In this document: positions 19,113-28,819 of the stretch, in pieces
Layout: the number at the start of each line of letters is the position of its first letter
Numbering within the stretch: position 1 is the first letter of the stretch
Source: Ectothiorhodospiraceae bacterium
GTDB lineage: Bacteria; Pseudomonadota; Gammaproteobacteria; Nitrococcales; Aquisalimonadaceae
NCBI GenBank assembly: GCA_020831885.1
Contig: JAFIFU010000002.1
Coordinates: 1-64,000, forward strand
Direction of reading: 5' to 3'
Length of the DNA: 64,000 nucleotides
Translations under genes and position numbers: made by a program
Notes under the pieces: model-generated
What the model was told of the DNA's origin: nothing
Seen by the model: the letters and a program-made list of their open reading frames with translations, nothing else
The model's database searches: none

Positions 19113-21509
19113 ATGAAAAGAATGCTCATCAACGCTACCCAGCCGGAAGAGCTGCGGGTGGCCCTGGTCGATGGTCAGAAGCTCTATGATCTCGATATAG
19201 AGACCCCGTCACGGGAGCAGAAGAAGTCCAATATATACAAGGGGCGCATCACCCGGGTTGAACCGAGCCTGGAAGCGGCCTTCGTGCAGTTCGGTTCGGA
19301 ACGGCACGGCTTCCTCCCGTTCAAGGAAATTTCACGTCAGTACTACGCTGACGACAGCAGCGACAGCGGGCGCACCTCCATCAAGGACGTCATCAAGGAG
19401 GGGCAGGAAGTCCTGGTCCAAGTGGACAAGGAAGAGCGCGGCAACAAGGGGGCGGCGCTCACAACGTTCATCAGCCTGGCGGGCCGGTACCTGGTCCTGA
19501 TGCCCAACAATCCCCGCGCCGGCGGCGTGTCGCGTCGCATCGAGGGCGAGGAACGCGACGAGATCCGCGAGGCGCTGCGCCAGCTCCAGGTGCCGGAAGG
19601 CATGGGGCTGATTGTGCGCACCGCCGGGGTCGGCCGGAACATCGAGGAGTTGCAGTGGGATCTGAATTACCTCCTGCAACTCTGGGACATGATCCAGAAG
19701 GCCGGCGAGGAGCGCGAAGCCCCGTTCCTGATCTACCAGGAAAGCAATGTCATCATCCGTGCACTCCGGGATTACCTGCGCTCGGATACCGGCGAGATCC
19801 TGATCGATGATCCGGTGGTGTTCAAACAGGCAACGAGCTTCGTTCAGCAGGTGATGCCTCACTTCCTGGCGAAGGTGAAGCACTACGACGATACCGTCCC
19901 CCTGTTCACCCGCTACCAGATCGAGAGTCAGATCGAATCCGCCTTCGACAGGCAGGTGCAGCTCCCCTCTGGTGGTGCCATCGTGATCGACCACACAGAA
20001 GCGCTGATATCCATCGATATCAACTCTGCCCGCGCCACCAAGGGCAGCGATATCGAGGAGACGGCCCTGAACACCAACCTGGAAGCCGCGGATGAAATCG
20101 CCCGGCAACTTCGCATCCGGGACCTGGGTGGCCTGATCGTGATCGATTTCATCGACATGGGCCCGAACCGGAATCAGCGGGAGGTGGAACAGCGCCTGCG
20201 TGAGGCGGTGAAGATGGACCGCGCGCGGGTGCAGATCGGCCGTATCTCCCGTTTCGGGCTCCTGGAAATGTCCCGTCAACGGCTGCGGACCTCTCTGGGA
20301 GAAGCAAGCCAGGAGGTCTGCTCCCGATGCAACGGCCAGGGAACTGTCCGCAGCGTGGAATCCCTTGCCCTGTCCATTCTCCGTATCGTCGAAGAAGAGG
20401 CGATGAAGGAGAAGACCTCCAAGGTGCTGGCCCAGGTGCCGGTGGAAGTGGCGACCTTCCTCCTGAACGAAAAACGGGCCTCCATCTCGCAGATCGAGCA
20501 ACGCCACGGCGTCCAGGTGCTGATGATCCCCAATGCATCGCTGGAGACGCCGCACTACTCCGTGCAACGCATCCGAAGCGACGACAGCTCGGCGGATGGC
20601 ATCAGCTATACACTGGCCACCCGGGATGAAGCACCGACACTGCCACCTTCGCTGACCGACCGGCCCCGCCAGGAGGAACCCGCGGTGAAGACGGTGGTGC
20701 CGGCAACCGCACCACCGCCAACGCCTGCCGCACCCGAGCCAGAGCAGCAGCAACCCGCAGCCCGGCGGCAGGCGCCGGAACACGTCGTCGCAGACAACGG
20801 CGCAGGCATGAAAGGCTTCTTCCGCTGGCTTGGTTCCATTTTCTCCGGCAATCAAAGCCAGCCCCCGGAGTCGAAAGCCAGCGCCCCCACCGAACGCCGC
20901 GGAGAACCGGAATCGGATCGCAGCAAGGGCCGGAACGGCCAGCAGCGCCGGGGCGGCGGCCGGGGCCGTGGCCGGCGCGGTACCGGCGACGGGGGCCAGA
21001 CGCGCCAGGACCACGCCGCTGCCCCGCAGCGCCAGCGTGGGACTGCAAAGACGGATAGCGATCAACGCAAGGACCCGCGCAAACCGGCTCAGGCCGAGGC
21101 GGATAAGCCCGCGACCGCCGCCACACCGCAGAACACCGGGCCCGCCGGCGGTTCCGCCGGTCCGACTGAAGAACAGGAAGGTACGGGGCGCAGCCGGCGC
21201 GGACGCCGTGGCGGCCGGCGGCGGCGGCGCGGTGGCGCTGGACAGCCGCAATCCGCCGAGACGCCTGACCAGAAGCAGGACACCACGGAAACGGTGAAAC
21301 AACCGGCAGCGCAGACCAACGGGGACCAGAGCGACAAGGTCCGGGATCCGCGCCAAAGAGATGGCCGTCCCCGCATACCGGCCGGTCAAACCCGCTCCGA
21401 GCCGAAGCCTGAGCCGAAGCCTGAGCCGAAGCCTGAGCCGAAGCCTGAGCCGAAGCCTGAGCCCGAGGGGGATACCGAGCAGCCGAGAGGCGGCGGCTCA
21501 GGTAACTGA
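19113..21509 (+). CDS. rne: Ribonuclease E
   Basis: ATG 19113 ([20 protein letters not shown]) gives 798 residues. The N-terminal half is the catalytic part: S1 domain ([20 protein letters not shown]), RNase H/DNase-like domains with [20 protein letters not shown] and [13 protein letters not shown], and the zinc-link [10 protein letters not shown]. Near residue 566 [16 protein letters not shown] matches the amphipathic membrane-binding segment A. The tail is disordered and basic, with arginine-rich stretches ([14 protein letters not shown]) for RNA binding and a final (EPKP)n repeat. RNase E initiates mRNA decay and rRNA/tRNA processing and scaffolds the degradosome; an RhlB-like helicase is at 40886. 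Confidence 0.96.
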   Translation: MKRMLINATQPEELRVALVDGQKLYDLDIETPSREQKKSNIYKGRITRVEPSLEAAFVQFGSERHGFLPFKEISRQYYADDSSDSGRTSIKDVIKEGQEVLVQVDKEERGNKGAALTTFISLAGRYLVLMPNNPRAGGVSRRIEGEERDEIREALRQLQVPEGMGLIVRTAGVGRNIEELQWDLNYLLQLWDMIQKAGEEREAPFLIYQESNVIIRALRDYLRSDTGEILIDDPVVFKQATSFVQQVMPHFLAKVKHYDDTVPLFTRYQIESQIESAFDRQVQLPSGGAIVIDHTEALISIDINSARATKGSDIEETALNTNLEAADEIARQLRIRDLGGLIVIDFIDMGPNRNQREVEQRLREAVKMDRARVQIGRISRFGLLEMSRQRLRTSLGEASQEVCSRCNGQGTVRSVESLALSILRIVEEEAMKEKTSKVLAQVPVEVATFLLNEKRASISQIEQRHGVQVLMIPNASLETPHYSVQRIRSDDSSADGISYTLATRDEAPTLPPSLTDRPRQEEPAVKTVVPATAPPPTPAAPEPEQQQPAARRQAPEHVVADNGAGMKGFFRWLGSIFSGNQSQPPESKASAPTERRGEPESDRSKGRNGQQRRGGGRGRGRRGTGDGGQTRQDHAAAPQRQRGTAKTDSDQRKDPRKPAQAEADKPATAATPQNTGPAGGSAGPTEEQEGTGRSRRGRRGGRRRRRGGAGQPQSAETPDQKQDTTETVKQPAAQTNGDQSDKVRDPRQRDGRPRIPAGQTRSEPKPEPKPEPKPEPKPEPKPEPEGDTEQPRGGGSGN
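21399..21458 (+). repeat. Five perfect copies of a 12-bp repeat in rne
   Basis: GAGCCGAAGCCT occurs five times head to tail and encodes EPKP units at the very end of RNase E. Perfect identity suggests recent slippage; copy number probably varies between strains. The unit is three-fold in length, so changes keep the frame. Confidence 0.9.
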
Positions 21510-21520
21510 TTCGCCAGCAC

Positions 21521-21567
21521 GGCATGAAAACGCCCGCCCCGGTTACCGGGGCGGCCTTTTTCATGCC
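21521..21567. terminator. Bidirectional intrinsic terminator between rne and the PTP gene
   Basis: CGCCCCGGTTACCGGGGCG is a strong hairpin nested in GGCATGAAAA...TTTTTCATGCC, so there is a T-run on the plus strand after rne and on the minus strand after the convergent phosphatase gene. It should end both transcripts. Confidence 0.85.
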
Positions 21568-21594
21568 CTTGGCGCGCGGCGCCGACAACTGTCG

Positions 21595-22086
21595 TCAGAA
21601 CCCGTGGCGGTCGCGGATCGCTTTCAACAGTCCGCGGGAACCGCTTTCCACCAGGTCCAGGACATGGCGGAAACCGGCATCCCCGCCGAAATAGGGATCA
21701 GGAACCTCCGATTCCGCCCGGTCCGGGGCGAAATCCAGCAAACGATGGATGCGGTCATGGAGATCCGCAGGGCATTCCGCCCTGAGGTTGATCAAGTTGT
21801 CATTATCCATGGCCACGATCCAGTGAAACACCTCGAAATCCGCACGAGTGACCTGGCGTGCACGGAGATCGCTGATATCCAGGCCCCGCGCCTTGGCTGC
21901 TGCCTGGGCACGGGCATCCGCCGGTCGGCCCACATGGTAGCCGTGGGTCCCGGCCGAGTCGGTGTCGATCCGGTGCTCGAGCCCGTGCTCACGCACAAGT
22001 TGCCGAAACATCCCTTCCGCCGTGGGGGAACGGCAAATGTTGCCCATGCACACAAAGAGCACCCTCACGATGTCCGTATCATCCAT
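21595..22086 (-). CDS. Low-molecular-weight protein-tyrosine phosphatase
   Basis: From ATG 22086 (MDDTDIVRVLFVCMGNICRS) the 163-residue enzyme has the P-loop CMGNICRSPTAEGM (CX5RS) and the general-acid DPYFGGDAGF. AAAGGTTGG precedes the start; a TTG six codons upstream is less likely. Such phosphatases dephosphorylate tyrosine kinases of exopolysaccharide export or other substrates; none is nearby. It follows kdsB, as in Pseudomonas. Confidence 0.9.
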   Translation of the reverse strand: MDDTDIVRVLFVCMGNICRSPTAEGMFRQLVREHGLEHRIDTDSAGTHGYHVGRPADARAQAAAKARGLDISDLRARQVTRADFEVFHWIVAMDNDNLINLRAECPADLHDRIHRLLDFAPDRAESEVPDPYFGGDAGFRHVLDLVESGSRGLLKAIRDRHGF

Positions 22087-22109
22087 CACGTACCAACCTT
22101 TCAAAACGT

Positions 22110-22880
22110 CTATTCATCGGCCTGCCCGCTGATCAGTCGCTCCGCCCGCTGGAGATCATCCGGTGTATCGATGCCAGGGCCACCATCCCGGGAGACGGTG
22201 GCGGTGATGATCCGATGGCCGTGCCAGAGGGCGCGCAATTGCTCCAGTGCTTCCAGGTTTTCCATTGGCGGTCTGTCCAGGCCCGGGTAACAGCGCAGGA
22301 AGCCGGCCCGGTATCCGTACAGTCCCATGTGACGGTACCAGCCCGGCGCGTCTCCAGGCGGTCGCCCGTCTCCGTCCCGATACCAGGGAATGGGCGCGCG
22401 ACTGAAATACAGCGCGTAACCGTTCCGATCCACCACCGCTTTGACCACGTTCGGGCTGGAGACTTCCCCGGAATCCCGGACCGGAACCACCAGGGTACTC
22501 ATCTCCGCGTCCGGGGTCTCCGCCAGCAGTTCCGCCACCAGGCGGATGTGATCCGGGGGCATCAACGGCTCATCACCCTGGAGATTGACCACCAGAGCCT
22601 TATCCGGCAGCCCCAGCCGCTCAACCACCTCCGCAAGCCGGTCTGTACCGGATTGATGGTCATCGCGGGTCAGCACCACCTGGGCTGCGCCCGCCTCCGC
22701 CACCACATCGCCGATGCGGGCATCGTCCGTGGCCACGACCACCAGCCCCGCCCCGCTGCGCCGGGCCTGATCGCAGGCGTGCAGGATCATCGCCCTGCCA
22801 GCCAGTGGCGCCAATGGTTTCCCGGGGAAACGGGAGGACGCGTAACGGGCGGGGATCATGACGGCAAACCGCAAGGTCAC
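22110..22880 (-). CDS. kdsB: 3-deoxy-manno-octulosonate cytidylyltransferase
   Basis: KdsB makes CMP-Kdo for the inner core of LPS. The 256-residue protein has the N-terminal nucleotide-binding MIPARYASSRFPGKPLAPL, the metal-binding LQGDEPLMPP and the SRAPIPWYRDGDG and YGYRAGFLRCYPGL segments of the family. The start overlaps the lpxK stop by ATGA, so the two lipid A/core genes are coupled. Confidence 0.95.
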   Translation of the reverse strand: MTLRFAVMIPARYASSRFPGKPLAPLAGRAMILHACDQARRSGAGLVVVATDDARIGDVVAEAGAAQVVLTRDDHQSGTDRLAEVVERLGLPDKALVVNLQGDEPLMPPDHIRLVAELLAETPDAEMSTLVVPVRDSGEVSSPNVVKAVVDRNGYALYFSRAPIPWYRDGDGRPPGDAPGWYRHMGLYGYRAGFLRCYPGLDRPPMENLEALEQLRALWHGHRIITATVSRDGGPGIDTPDDLQRAERLISGQADE

Positions 22881-23923
22881 GACGGGCTTCTCCCGGCGAG
22901 CCGCTCCAGCGCGCGCTGCGCCCGCCGCGCGCGCGTCCGTCTGTCCAGTGCGGCGCTGATCCTGGAAATCAGAACCCGCTCAGTCTCAGCGGTCAAGACG
23001 GTTTCCGCGGGCACCGCCCAGTGACGGTCGGTTGCGAACCGGACACACTTCACGGCGTCCTTTTCCGTCATCAGGACCGGAAGCCCGTCATCGAACTGGA
23101 TGTCCTTCTCCTGGAACGGATAGTGATCGGCAAACGGGTGCGGAATCACCTCGAGACCAAAACGGGCGAGCGCGGCGAAAAAACGGTCCGGATTGCCGAT
23201 ACCGGTCACCGCGTGAACCTGCTGGCCGGAGAAATCCTTGAGCGGCCGGATGGTCTCCGGTGCGGGCAGCGACCAGGCCTTGTCCAGACGCAGCGTGAAG
23301 TAGTAGCGGGTCAAGACCGACGGTCCACCGTTGGCAACCAGCGCGTCCACGCGGCGCAGCCGCCGGCGCGGCTCGCGCAGGGGGCCCGCGGGCAGGCATT
23401 GCCCGTTGCCGAGCCCGCGGGCGGCATCGATCACCACAATCTCAAGATCCCGCTCCAGCCGGTAGTGCTGAAGTCCATCATCGGAGACGATCACGTTGCA
23501 GCCGTACCTGTCGATCAGCGCCTCGGCCGCCTGCACCCGATCCGGGCTGGCAACCACCGGGCAACCACTGCGCTGCGCCAGCAGGACAGGTTCGTCCCCC
23601 ACCACGGCGGGATCGCTGTCCGCCTCCACCAGTTGCGGCCAGTGCGTCGCGTTGCCCCCGTACCCACGGGTAATGATCCCCGGACGGAGTTGCCGCGACT
23701 TCAGATGTCGCGTCACCCAGAGCACCAGGGGGGTCTTGCCTGTCCCCCCGACGAAGATGTTGCCGACGACGATCACCGGCACCGGGACCTTATGCCGCTT
23801 CAGGATCCCGGTCCGGTACAGCAGGCGCCGTCCCCACACCACGAAGCGATAAGCCCAGGAGAGCGGCAGCAGCGCAAAGGAGCGCGGCGTCATCGTCAGC
23901 CAGAATTCCGGAAAAGCACTCAT
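22877..23923 (-). CDS. lpxK: Tetraacyldisaccharide 4'-kinase
   Basis: LpxK adds the 4'-phosphate to lipid A precursor at the inner membrane. The 348-residue sequence has an N-terminal membrane-associated segment (FALLPLSWAYRFVVWGRRLL), the Walker A NIFVGGTGKTPLVLWV and the SDDGLQHYRLERDLEIVVID motif, and a late MTEKDAVKC. msbA, its usual partner in E. coli, is not here; exbD lies upstream, as in Pseudomonas. Confidence 0.94.
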   Translation of the reverse strand: MSAFPEFWLTMTPRSFALLPLSWAYRFVVWGRRLLYRTGILKRHKVPVPVIVVGNIFVGGTGKTPLVLWVTRHLKSRQLRPGIITRGYGGNATHWPQLVEADSDPAVVGDEPVLLAQRSGCPVVASPDRVQAAEALIDRYGCNVIVSDDGLQHYRLERDLEIVVIDAARGLGNGQCLPAGPLREPRRRLRRVDALVANGGPSVLTRYYFTLRLDKAWSLPAPETIRPLKDFSGQQVHAVTGIGNPDRFFAALARFGLEVIPHPFADHYPFQEKDIQFDDGLPVLMTEKDAVKCVRFATDRHWAVPAETVLTAETERVLISRISAALDRRTRARRAQRALERLAGRSPS

Positions 23924-23986
23924 CTGGGATCCACCCAGGTTCGCCCGTATTGCATGATGTACCAGCCTTCGGGATTCGGCCCCGCC

Positions 23987-24406
23987 TCAGTCATCCGTGG
24001 GCGGGACAGTAGCAATGGACAGACGCGAGATATTGGCCTGACCGGCCGCGTCCATGGCGGTGACCACGCTCTGGTGCGTGCTGCGCGCGTCGGCACGAAT
24101 GACCAGTGGCGCGTCGGGCATCTCTGCCCGGGCCTGCTCCAGCGCCCGCCGCACGGTTTCCAACTGCGTGTTGACCAGCGGTTCGCCGTTGACGAAATAC
24201 TGCCCGTCCGCATTGATGGCAAGTTCGATACTGTCGGCTGCCTGCTCCCGGGGATCCTGGCTGGCCTCCGGAAGCGTGAGTTCCAGGTCGGCCTGGCGCA
24301 TGAACGTAGTGCTGACCATGAAGAAGATCAGCATCAGGAAGACCACGTCGATCAGCGGTGTCAGGTTGATTTCGGGCTCATCCTGCCTCCGCGGACGCAG
24401 ATTCAT
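23987..24406 (-). CDS. exbD: ExbD/TolR-family biopolymer transport protein
   Basis: The 139-residue protein has a short cytoplasmic start, one membrane helix with the proton-path aspartate (INLTPLIDVVFLMLIFFMV) and a periplasmic domain. With ExbB it forms a proton-driven motor energising a TonB-type or similar system. No tonB is nearby. Its start overlaps the exbB stop by ATGA. Confidence 0.9.
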   Translation of the reverse strand: MNLRPRRQDEPEINLTPLIDVVFLMLIFFMVSTTFMRQADLELTLPEASQDPREQAADSIELAINADGQYFVNGEPLVNTQLETVRRALEQARAEMPDAPLVIRADARSTHQSVVTAMDAAGQANISRLSIATVPPTDD

Positions 24407-25035
24407 GATCGCGCCTCCGGGCCGCGGGGTCTACGCTGTCCTTGAATGGCCTCCACCAGTTTCAACGCTTCCTGCTCCATCTCCACGATGTACTTGTCCA
24501 CCAGCCCGCGGAAGTACCGGTACGCGATCAGTGAAGGAATGGCGATGGACAGACCGGCCGCGGTGGTGATCAGCGCCTCCGAGATACCCCCGGCCAGTAC
24601 AGGAGCATTACCCACGCCATGGGCGGTGATTGCGCTGAACACCTTGATCATACCGATGACGGTCCCCAATAGACCCAGCAGTGGTGTGATCGCGGCAATC
24701 GTGCCCAGGGTGTTCAGGAACCGCTCCAGCCCGTGCGCCTCGTGCCTGCCCACGTCCTCGATGCTTTCCATCATCACCTCGCGGCTGAGGTGCATGTTCA
24801 CCAGGCCGGCCGCCAGCACACGACCCAGCGGGGAAGCCTCCCGGACCGCTCGGATCTGCGCGGCATCCAGTTCCCGGTTCTTCACCTGGTTCCAGAGCCT
24901 GGCCACCAGGTGCGGGGGTATGATCCGCTTGCGCTGCAGACTCCAGAAACGTTCACAGATAATGCCCATTGCCACGATCGAGCAGGCAATGATGGGCACC
25001 ATCAGCCAGCCGCCGGCCTTTACCAGTTCCCACAC
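24403..25035 (-). CDS. exbB: ExbB/TolQ/MotA-family proton channel protein
   Basis: The 210-residue product has three membrane helices; the first (GGWLMVPIIACSIVAMGIIC) is near the N-terminus, the others flank LNTLGTIAAITPLLGLLGTVIGMIKVFSAI and ISEALITTAAGLSIAIPSLI, the most conserved part of the family. It should assemble as a pentamer around ExbD. comEC-exbB-exbD-lpxK order is as in Pseudomonas. The 274-bp gap to comEC shows nothing else I can identify. Confidence 0.9.
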   Translation of the reverse strand: MWELVKAGGWLMVPIIACSIVAMGIICERFWSLQRKRIIPPHLVARLWNQVKNRELDAAQIRAVREASPLGRVLAAGLVNMHLSREVMMESIEDVGRHEAHGLERFLNTLGTIAAITPLLGLLGTVIGMIKVFSAITAHGVGNAPVLAGGISEALITTAAGLSIAIPSLIAYRYFRGLVDKYIVEMEQEALKLVEAIQGQRRPRGPEARS

Positions 25036-25309
25036 GTTGCAGTCATCCCTTCGAAGCCTTCGTTCCAGTCCCTGTCAGGTTCCAGGCTTTCATGACGTGT
25101 TGCATCGCAAGAGTCCCTGAAAGCCCGGCAGGCCGTCCGCCGCCGCACCCAAGATCCGCAAACCGGCCTTTCCCAACGGAGGGGCATGATACTCGCCTTT
25201 CGGCCAGTATTGCCAGGCCACCGCAAGCCCGATCAAGGACCCAGGGAAGCAACGGTACTATCCGATCAGCAGCGGATTCCGGAAGCAGTTCGCTGTTTGC
25301 GCACCCGGG

Positions 25310-27457
25310 TCACTGACACCCTGCTGGGGCTTCCTGGCGCCACCAACGGCGCTCGCCGGCCGGCACGCGAACGCCGGCGTGACGGCCAAGCCGAATCCGG
25401 AGCTCACCGGAGCATCCGGTCACCCATAACCGGGCGCCCCGGCTCTCCACCGCATGGCGGAACACGTCATGGGGTAGTCCCCAACGATTACCGGCGTTCA
25501 CCGAAACCAGCACATGTTCTGGGGAGAGGCTGTCCAGCAGTTCCGGCGGGTGATACGCCCCGTGACCGTGAGCGGCCGCCACCAGAAATCTGACCGGGGG
25601 CAGTGGTCCGAATGCTTGTCCCGGGGACTGACCCGGAGGCCGTTCCAGCCCCGACAGCACAAGCAGCCGTTCATCGCCGGCCTCGATCAGCAGCAGGCAA
25701 CCGGCTTCGTGTGTGATCCGGGATAAGCGCACCCCGTCCACCTGCGTCCACGCCGGGAATGCACACAGATGGGAGGGCTCGAGACCGGCCGCATCGTAGG
25801 CCCCCCGGTAACCGGCCCGGTCACGGCTATACAACAGCGTGGGGCTGCCTCCCCGCGGCAGCAGATCCCGCCCGGGACGCTCCGGGCCGGAGTCCAGCAG
25901 TATCACCTGGGACCGTGTCGTGATACGCAACGCATGCCCGTGACCCACATCGTGCAGCCGGATCTCCGCCTGCCCCTCCGGAACACCGGAAGTCACCGGC
26001 AACAGCAAGGGGGCGATCAGCATGGGAGCGAATCTCCGGCCCGGGAAACCCCGGGGCATCAGCAGCAAGGCGGCACCAAGGGCCGCTGTCAGCGCAAGCC
26101 ATGCCGGGGTGGGTTCCGGAGCGCGGTACAGGCCAGGAACCCGGGTCAACTGCCAGGTGAGCCAGTCGAGGCCCTCCAACAGCCAACCGCCCCAGGCCCA
26201 GAGAAAGGCCGCAGCCCCATCCGTCGCCGGGCTGACTGCCGCACCCAGCAGTAGCACCGGAACCACCAGCCCCCCAACCAGCGGCACCGCGACCAGATTG
26301 GCCAACGGGGCAACCCAGACCGCCTGATCAAACCAGTAGACGGTCAACGGAAGCAGGCCCACCAACAGGGCGAACTGGGCCCGGACCCAACTCCCCACGG
26401 GCCGGGCGGGGCTGCCCAGCGCGGCCAGCACCAGGACGGCCACGGCCACGGTGGAGAGCCAGAACGTCGGCGCCAGCGGCGCCAAGGGGTCAAGGATCAG
26501 CATACAGGCCACTGCGCTGATCAATGCCTGCCCCGGAGCCAGGCTTCTGCGGGCAAGCAGCACCAGTACCAGCACGGCAAGCATCAGCAGGGCGCGTTGC
26601 GTAGGCAGTGCAAACCCGGCAAGCATGGCGTACGCAGCGGCCGCAACCAGGGCCGGCCAGGCGCCGGCAAGTCGCGCCGGATAGTTGCGGCAAAGGGGCG
26701 GGACAGCACGCCAGCCCGCGGATGCCAGCAACCAGACCGCACCTGCCAGCAGGCTGACATGGAGACCGGAAATGGCAACCAGGTGATTGGTGCCTGTGGC
26801 GATGAGCTGATGCCAGAGCCCGTCGCTGAGGTACTGCCGGTCACCCACCACCAGCGCAACCGCCAGCGCCGCCGCGTTGCCATCCGGAACCGCGTCCCGT
26901 ATGCCTTCGGACAGTTGCTGGCGCAGCGCATGGACGCCACCCGGGGGGGTCAGCCGGCGTGCTCCTCCCCCCGGCACAACCTGGCCGCGGGCATGGATCC
27001 GGGCCGCCAGGGCCCAACGTTCCCGGTCCGCGCCGTGGACATTGCGGAATCCGGTCGGCCTGCTCAGGCGCAATGGTAGCTGCCAGGTTTCCCCGGCCCG
27101 GGGAGCCACCGGTGGTGCGGGCCAGAACACATGGATGCGGCGTGCCTCCAGTTGCGGTGTGGCATCCAGTATCCGCAGCGTGAGCGTGACCCCGTGCTCC
27201 CCCTGCCTGGGGATATCGGCAATCCGGACCCGTGCCGAAACGGTGATCGGTTCCGACTCTGCGGATGGCCAGCGATTCAGCTCCCGCTCGGCATAGACCG
27301 CCGCCCAGAGGGATCCCAGCGTCACGCCCAGCAGTAATGCGGTGCGCGCCGGCAACACGGCGGCACAGGCCGTGGCCAGCAGCCAGATCGGCGGGATCAC
27401 GGGCAGCCAGAGCAGCAGACACACACCGGCAATGAAACCGATGCAGAGACGAAACAT
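25310..27457 (-). CDS. comEC: ComEC/Rec2-type DNA uptake channel with degenerate C-terminal domain
   Basis: From ATG 27457 (MFRLCIGFIAGVCLLLWLPV; GGGAAGGAAT upstream) the 715-residue protein has an N-terminal OB-like DUF4131 region, a Competence domain of many membrane helices including TGTNHLVAISGLHVSLLAG, and a C-terminal metallo-beta-lactamase-like domain. ComEC carries single-stranded DNA across the inner membrane. In the C-terminal domain DVGHGHAL and the late NRWGLPHDV are kept, but where HxHxDH is expected the sequence is YSRDRAGYRGAYD, so the metal site appears lost. Transport may still work; nuclease activity is doubtful. Confidence 0.88.
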   Translation of the reverse strand: MFRLCIGFIAGVCLLLWLPVIPPIWLLATACAAVLPARTALLLGVTLGSLWAAVYAERELNRWPSAESEPITVSARVRIADIPRQGEHGVTLTLRILDATPQLEARRIHVFWPAPPVAPRAGETWQLPLRLSRPTGFRNVHGADRERWALAARIHARGQVVPGGGARRLTPPGGVHALRQQLSEGIRDAVPDGNAAALAVALVVGDRQYLSDGLWHQLIATGTNHLVAISGLHVSLLAGAVWLLASAGWRAVPPLCRNYPARLAGAWPALVAAAAYAMLAGFALPTQRALLMLAVLVLVLLARRSLAPGQALISAVACMLILDPLAPLAPTFWLSTVAVAVLVLAALGSPARPVGSWVRAQFALLVGLLPLTVYWFDQAVWVAPLANLVAVPLVGGLVVPVLLLGAAVSPATDGAAAFLWAWGGWLLEGLDWLTWQLTRVPGLYRAPEPTPAWLALTAALGAALLLMPRGFPGRRFAPMLIAPLLLPVTSGVPEGQAEIRLHDVGHGHALRITTRSQVILLDSGPERPGRDLLPRGGSPTLLYSRDRAGYRGAYDAAGLEPSHLCAFPAWTQVDGVRLSRITHEAGCLLLIEAGDERLLVLSGLERPPGQSPGQAFGPLPPVRFLVAAAHGHGAYHPPELLDSLSPEHVLVSVNAGNRWGLPHDVFRHAVESRGARLWVTGCSGELRIRLGRHAGVRVPAGERRWWRQEAPAGCQ

Positions 27458-27600
27458 ATTCCTTCCCTGGACAGTTCGTGGATAATGGCGCCGTGCACAT
27501 CCGGTTGTCACGGCGGGGACGCAGCGTTACCGCAGCGATGCGGTGGCGCCGGACCCGACACCCATAGGTAATCATCTCACGGTCACGTTTCAAGCGTTAC

Positions 27601-28137
27601 ATGCCACGGAAATTCCTCCGGCGCTACCTGCCCAACCCCGGGGAACTCAGACGCCACCGGCGCCTGAGAGTGCTCGGCGTGCTCCTTTATGATCCGAATC
27701 TGTGGCATCTCAATCGGCACACGGTGTCCGGAGGCATGGCCATCGGGCTTTTCCTGGCATTCATCCCCATGCCGATGCAGATGCTGGTGGCGGCGGCGCT
27801 CGCGGTACCGTTTCGCGTGAATCTGCCCATCGCCGTTGCGGCGGTCTGGGTGTCAAACCCCCTGACCATGCCACCCATGTTCTATTTTTCCTATCGGGTG
27901 GGGACGTGGTTCGTCGGCGCGCCGGTGCGGGACCGCGGCTTTGAGCCCAGCCTGGAGTGGTTCTGGTACGAACTGGGGAATATCTGGCAACCGCTGTATC
28001 TGGGCGGCGTCATCTGCGGGCTGGTAGCGGGGCTGGCCGGCTACGGCCTGGTGCACCTGATCTGGCGTCTCCACATACGGGCTCACCTGCGGCGGCGGGC
28101 GAAACGCCGCCTGGCCGTCAGGCGGGATCCGGACTGA
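27601..28137 (+). CDS. DUF2062 inner-membrane protein
   Basis: The 178-residue protein has a basic N-terminus, the conserved [20 protein letters not shown] stretch, the [17 protein letters not shown] motif and a second hydrophobic pair near the C-terminus, followed by a basic [12 protein letters not shown] tail. DUF2062 proteins have no settled function. It is divergent from comEC and overlaps the lolD stop by 20 bp convergently; comEC-DUF2062-lolD adjacency is conserved in Pseudomonas. Confidence 0.85.
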   Translation: MPRKFLRRYLPNPGELRRHRRLRVLGVLLYDPNLWHLNRHTVSGGMAIGLFLAFIPMPMQMLVAAALAVPFRVNLPIAVAAVWVSNPLTMPPMFYFSYRVGTWFVGAPVRDRGFEPSLEWFWYELGNIWQPLYLGGVICGLVAGLAGYGLVHLIWRLHIRAHLRRRAKRRLAVRRDPD

Positions 28138-28819
28138 GATTGGTCAACCGGCCATCGTCCATGCTCAGGGTGCGTTCCATCCGGGCGGCCAGCGCACTGT
28201 CGTGGGTGACCAGCACCAGGCTCGTGCCCTCTTCCCGGTTCAGTTCCTGAAGCAGCTCAAAGACCGCATCCGCCGTCTGGCTGTCCAGGTTTCCGGTGGG
28301 TTCGTCCGCCAGCACGCAGCGGGGGCGCGTGACCAGCGCGCGGGCGATCGCGGTTCGCTGGCGTTCGCCGCCGGAAAGTTCCGCCGGCTTGTGCTCCATG
28401 CGCGGTCCCAGCCCTACCCGTTCCAGCAACGCGACGGCGGCCTGGCGTGCCACCGCCGCCGACTCACGCCGAATCAACAATGGCATGGCCACGTTCTCCA
28501 GCGCCGTGAATTCCGGCAGCAGGTGATGAAACTGGTAGATGAAGCCCAGGTTGCGGTTCCGTAACCGTCCCCGTTCCGCATTGCCCAGACGGTACACCGC
28601 CTCACCGGCGATCTCCACGTCACCTTCGGTGGGCTGTTCTAATCCTCCGAGGATGTGCAGCAATGTGCTTTTCCCCGAGCCGGAACGTCCGACGATGGCA
28701 AGCTGTTCCCCTTTCGCCACCGACAGGTTGACGTTCCGGAGCACCTGCACAGGACTGGGCCCTTCGGTGAAGGTCTTGCCAACGTTACTGCAGCGCAAAA
28801 CCAGTGCATCATCACTCAT
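28118..28819 (-). CDS. lolD: Lipoprotein-releasing system ATPase LolD
   Basis: LolD powers extraction of outer-membrane lipoproteins from the inner membrane. The 233-residue ABC ATPase has Walker [10 protein letters not shown], the signature [15 protein letters not shown], Walker [13 protein letters not shown] and the switch histidine in [11 protein letters not shown]. It overlaps the LolC/E permease gene by 8 bp. Confidence 0.94.
   Translation of the reverse strand: MSDDALVLRCSNVGKTFTEGPSPVQVLRNVNLSVAKGEQLAIVGRSGSGKSTLLHILGGLEQPTEGDVEIAGEAVYRLGNAERGRLRNRNLGFIYQFHHLLPEFTALENVAMPLLIRRESAAVARQAAVALLERVGLGPRMEHKPAELSGGERQRTAIARALVTRPRCVLADEPTGNLDSQTADAVFELLQELNREEGTSLVLVTHDSALAARMERTLSMDDGRLTNLSPDPA

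Noticed and set aside
19332-21389. A 685-codon minus-strand open frame opposite rne
   Set aside because: Same reason: rne is well conserved throughout and the antisense protein is low complexity without a ribosome site.
21399-21458. Regular repeats considered as a CRISPR-like array
   Set aside because: The units are 12 bp, contiguous without spacers and in frame in rne, so they are a coding microsatellite. No CRISPR array is seen anywhere in the window.
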